Assembly (NCBI RefSeq): GCF_963576545.1 | Contig: NC_083653.1 | Coordinates: forward strand, 13,651,358 to 13,715,357 | Reading direction: 5' to 3' | Origin: Limanda limanda | Taxonomy: Eukaryota; Chordata; Actinopteri; Pleuronectiformes; Pleuronectidae | Length of the DNA: 64,000 nucleotides | Shown here: one piece after another, positions 24,207-64,000 of the stretch | Layout: each line of letters starts with the position of its first letter | Position numbering within the stretch: the stretch's first letter is position 1 | Position numbers and translations under genes: made by a program | Notes under the pieces: generated by a model | What the model saw: only the letters and a program-made list of their open reading frames with translations | What the model was told of the DNA's origin: nothing | Database searches by the model: none

Positions 24207-26100
24207 GTGAGACACTCCGCCGCGGTTGTTGTGGCGATGGGGGGGGAAGATGGCCGGGAGGGAGAAAGAATTAAAACCCGGGGATCGCTCGCTCCAGCCG
24301 GCAGCCGAGGTCCCCCCTGCTCGTGTCCGCAGCGAGGCTACCAGGGGCGGCGGGCCTGGAGCTGGCCGCGGCCACTTAGCGACAGAATCCCCGGGAAACA
24401 AATCTCATTTTACAACACATTGTTACGGAAGCGAGGCGGTGGCCTTAAAGAGACAGGGCCGGTTCGAATACTTCATATTAATGGTGCAGGTCAAACGCGT
24501 TAGTGTTTCATAAGCTAACGTCGCTGATGAGCGGCCACATTAGAGTTAGCATAGGTAGCAACCGTGGTAGCACCGGAGGCTAACGCGGTAGCGCGAAAAC
24601 AGCTCCGGTGTGTAAAGTGTGGTTGACTTCCCCCGGTGATCTGCCACCTTGACCCGTAACTATCACTGAAGGAGCCGATGTAGCTTCACGTAGCGAGGCG
24701 GCTAACGGTCGCTAGCCCGGGAGCTGCAGTCCCCCCCACTGCACCATCCAAGGTTAGCTAGCAAAGCCCCTGCGAGTGCTAGCTAGCGGCTAAGCTAATG
24801 ATAACATAACGAGAGCAAAAGTGTTATTTAGAGCGATGCAGCTGTCGGGGTCGTTTTGGTGAATTTAAACCCGAAAAACTAAACTCTTGCTGGGCCTCAG
24901 TTGTTGTCATTCTTCCACGTGACCGTGTTTCAGAAAGTAGTAATTACAGAGGACAAGTTAACATTAACACATGTCAGTGAGACAACCATCAGTCCATTCA
25001 GATGAGACATGTATATTTGATATTCTATATTTGTCCCACAATGGGGACATTTGCAGTTTCACAGCAGCAAGAGTCAAACTAGGCATCAGTAATTAATAAT
25101 GAACAATACTTAAGTCTAAGGAATATAAAAATATGATTTGAATTAAACTGATATATATATGAATCGTCTATATATATATATATACTGTGTCAAAACAGGA
25201 CAAAATTGTGCAGCGCGACAATATGTTCAGTTAATGGATTGCACATGAACCATTGATCTTGCACAAACAGATGAATATAGCTCAGTTAAGAGAGTTAAAA
25301 TCATTGATACAGACATTACAGGAATATACAATAACATAGAGCTGAGTTATAATACTGTCTAGTACAATAACTAGGCTTATGGGATTGGTAAATAAGGAAA
25401 AATAAATGTTTTGTACAACCAAGTACACTTTCCTTAATATAATATGTATATATCTTACTATATATGAAATATATACTATATATAAGTTAACCCCTGTCAT
25501 CAAAATATCTTTATAGAAACTTATTTTATAGGAAATTATGAACACATACTGTCGGTATTTCAGCAATGAACCAAGCTCCCTATAGGCTTATAACACGTGA
25601 AAGAGCAAATGCCCTTAATAAAAACATTTTCAGTGACTGTGTGTCATCTTGTTTCTTAGGGGTTTCTCACCTTTTGTCTGATAATTAATCTTGGAATGAG
25701 GAGCCATGAGATCCTGTACTGAGAAGGTAGGTCCACCATGAGTGTTGTATTTTGATTTTACAAACCATGAGCTGCGGCCTCTGTGCACGTGCAGCCAATG
25801 AAGGAGGGTGAACTGGAATAAATGACTGTTTCATTACTTTGACAACATCTGAGATGTGGGTGGTGATTTGAGGGTTTTGGAACCAGGCTAGAAGAAGAAC
25901 ATCTCTAGTATCTCAGATTTGAATTGCTTGAAAATCTGGCAGAACCTGGCTTTCGCTTCTGAGCTTCACATAGTCAATGTCCAATTATTTTAAGCTTAAT
26001 GAACCTTCATAAGTCAATTTAAGAGACTAGCAACTACTCATCGTGTAGGTAGCAGGGACCTGTGCATCTCATTCTTATCTTGCTTCTTCCCTCTCTTCAG
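24207..26100 (+). other. ino80: ino80 intron 1
   Basis: Begins GTGAGA and ends CTCTTCAG. The first 500 bp remain CpG-rich; the rest is AT-rich with a short TA tract near 25158-25184. No embedded gene is seen. Confidence 0.6.
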
Positions 26101-26140
26101 TAAAAGTTGCTGCCCTGCTGGGCAGTGGTGTCTGGGTTGC

Positions 26141-63941
<37,801 letters not shown>

Positions 63942-64000
63942 GTTGGTGAATATTGTGTTGTATTGATTCAGATTGGAGGTTGTGTATTGTGGGGATAACT

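Larger units (their letters stand above)
23760..24730 (+). promoter_or_regulatory. ino80: CpG-rich promoter and first-exon region of ino80
   Basis: CpG-dense sequence standing out from AT-rich flanks. It contains a full CRE/ATF palindrome TGACGTCA at 23780-23787 and three YY1-like motifs: ACATGGCGGC (about 23891-23900), GCCATTTTG (24131-24139) and AAGATGGCC (24247-24255). The likely transcription start lies between 23800 and 24030. Start sites are inferred. Confidence 0.65.

Noticed and set aside
23904..24503. 199-codon ORF as an independent gene
   Set aside because: It crosses the ino80 exon 1 donor and continues into intron 1; CpG islands often hold long chance ORFs. Only the part from the ATG at 24033 to the junction is kept, as a uORF.

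Overview
This is a window of vertebrate nuclear DNA, almost certainly from a ray-finned (teleost) fish. The evidence is four multi-exon genes with GT-AG introns and vertebrate-like proteins, many CA/GT microsatellites, and several interspersed repeats of teleost type (hAT-like elements with 8-bp target duplications, a tRNA-derived SINE, small inverted-repeat elements, a LINE-like 3' end beside a GATA tract). No prokaryotic operon, CRISPR array or viral genome is present. All protein identifications come from reading the spliced translations against remembered family sequences; no database search was run.

Layout. (1) 1-515 holds the last three exons of pigh on the + strand (first step of GPI-anchor synthesis), followed by a short 3' UTR. 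(2) About 826-14376 is gene-poor and carries scattered repeats. (3) 14377-15957 on the - strand is rhov, an atypical Rho GTPase, complete in three coding exons (236 aa). (4) About 1.07 kb separates the start codons of rhov and vps18, which are divergently transcribed. (5) 17025-21824 on the + strand is vps18, complete in nine coding exons (982 aa), the RING subunit of the HOPS/CORVET tethering complexes. (6) About 21.98-23.85 kb is intergenic, with a diverged direct repeat, a long GATA tract and a LINE-like fragment. (7) From about 23.9 kb to the window end on the + strand is ino80, the ATPase of the INO80 chromatin remodeller. It has a CpG-rich promoter, a non-coding first exon and 34 coding exons in the window, giving about 1,504 codons; the last 50-80 or so codons lie beyond the edge.

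The genes do not form one pathway. They are housekeeping or signalling genes for GPI anchors, cytoskeletal signalling, endolysosomal tethering and chromatin remodelling. Rhov-vps18 and ino80 are also close together in mammals (human 15q15), but human DLL4 and CHAC1, which lie between VPS18 and INO80, are not seen here, and pigh (human chromosome 14) is a neighbour.

The points most worth checking are: a GC-AG intron and a stop-free 105-bp intron in vps18; a strong-context 58-codon upstream ORF in ino80 that terminates exactly at the exon 1/exon 2 junction; three YY1-like motifs around the ino80 promoter; a 111-bp GT tract 7 bp inside an ino80 splice donor and abutting a truncated hAT copy; a pair of inverted hAT-like elements that flank ino80 exons 27-34; and a tandem duplication in the last intron split by a later insertion. 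I found no convincing wholly new biological system.
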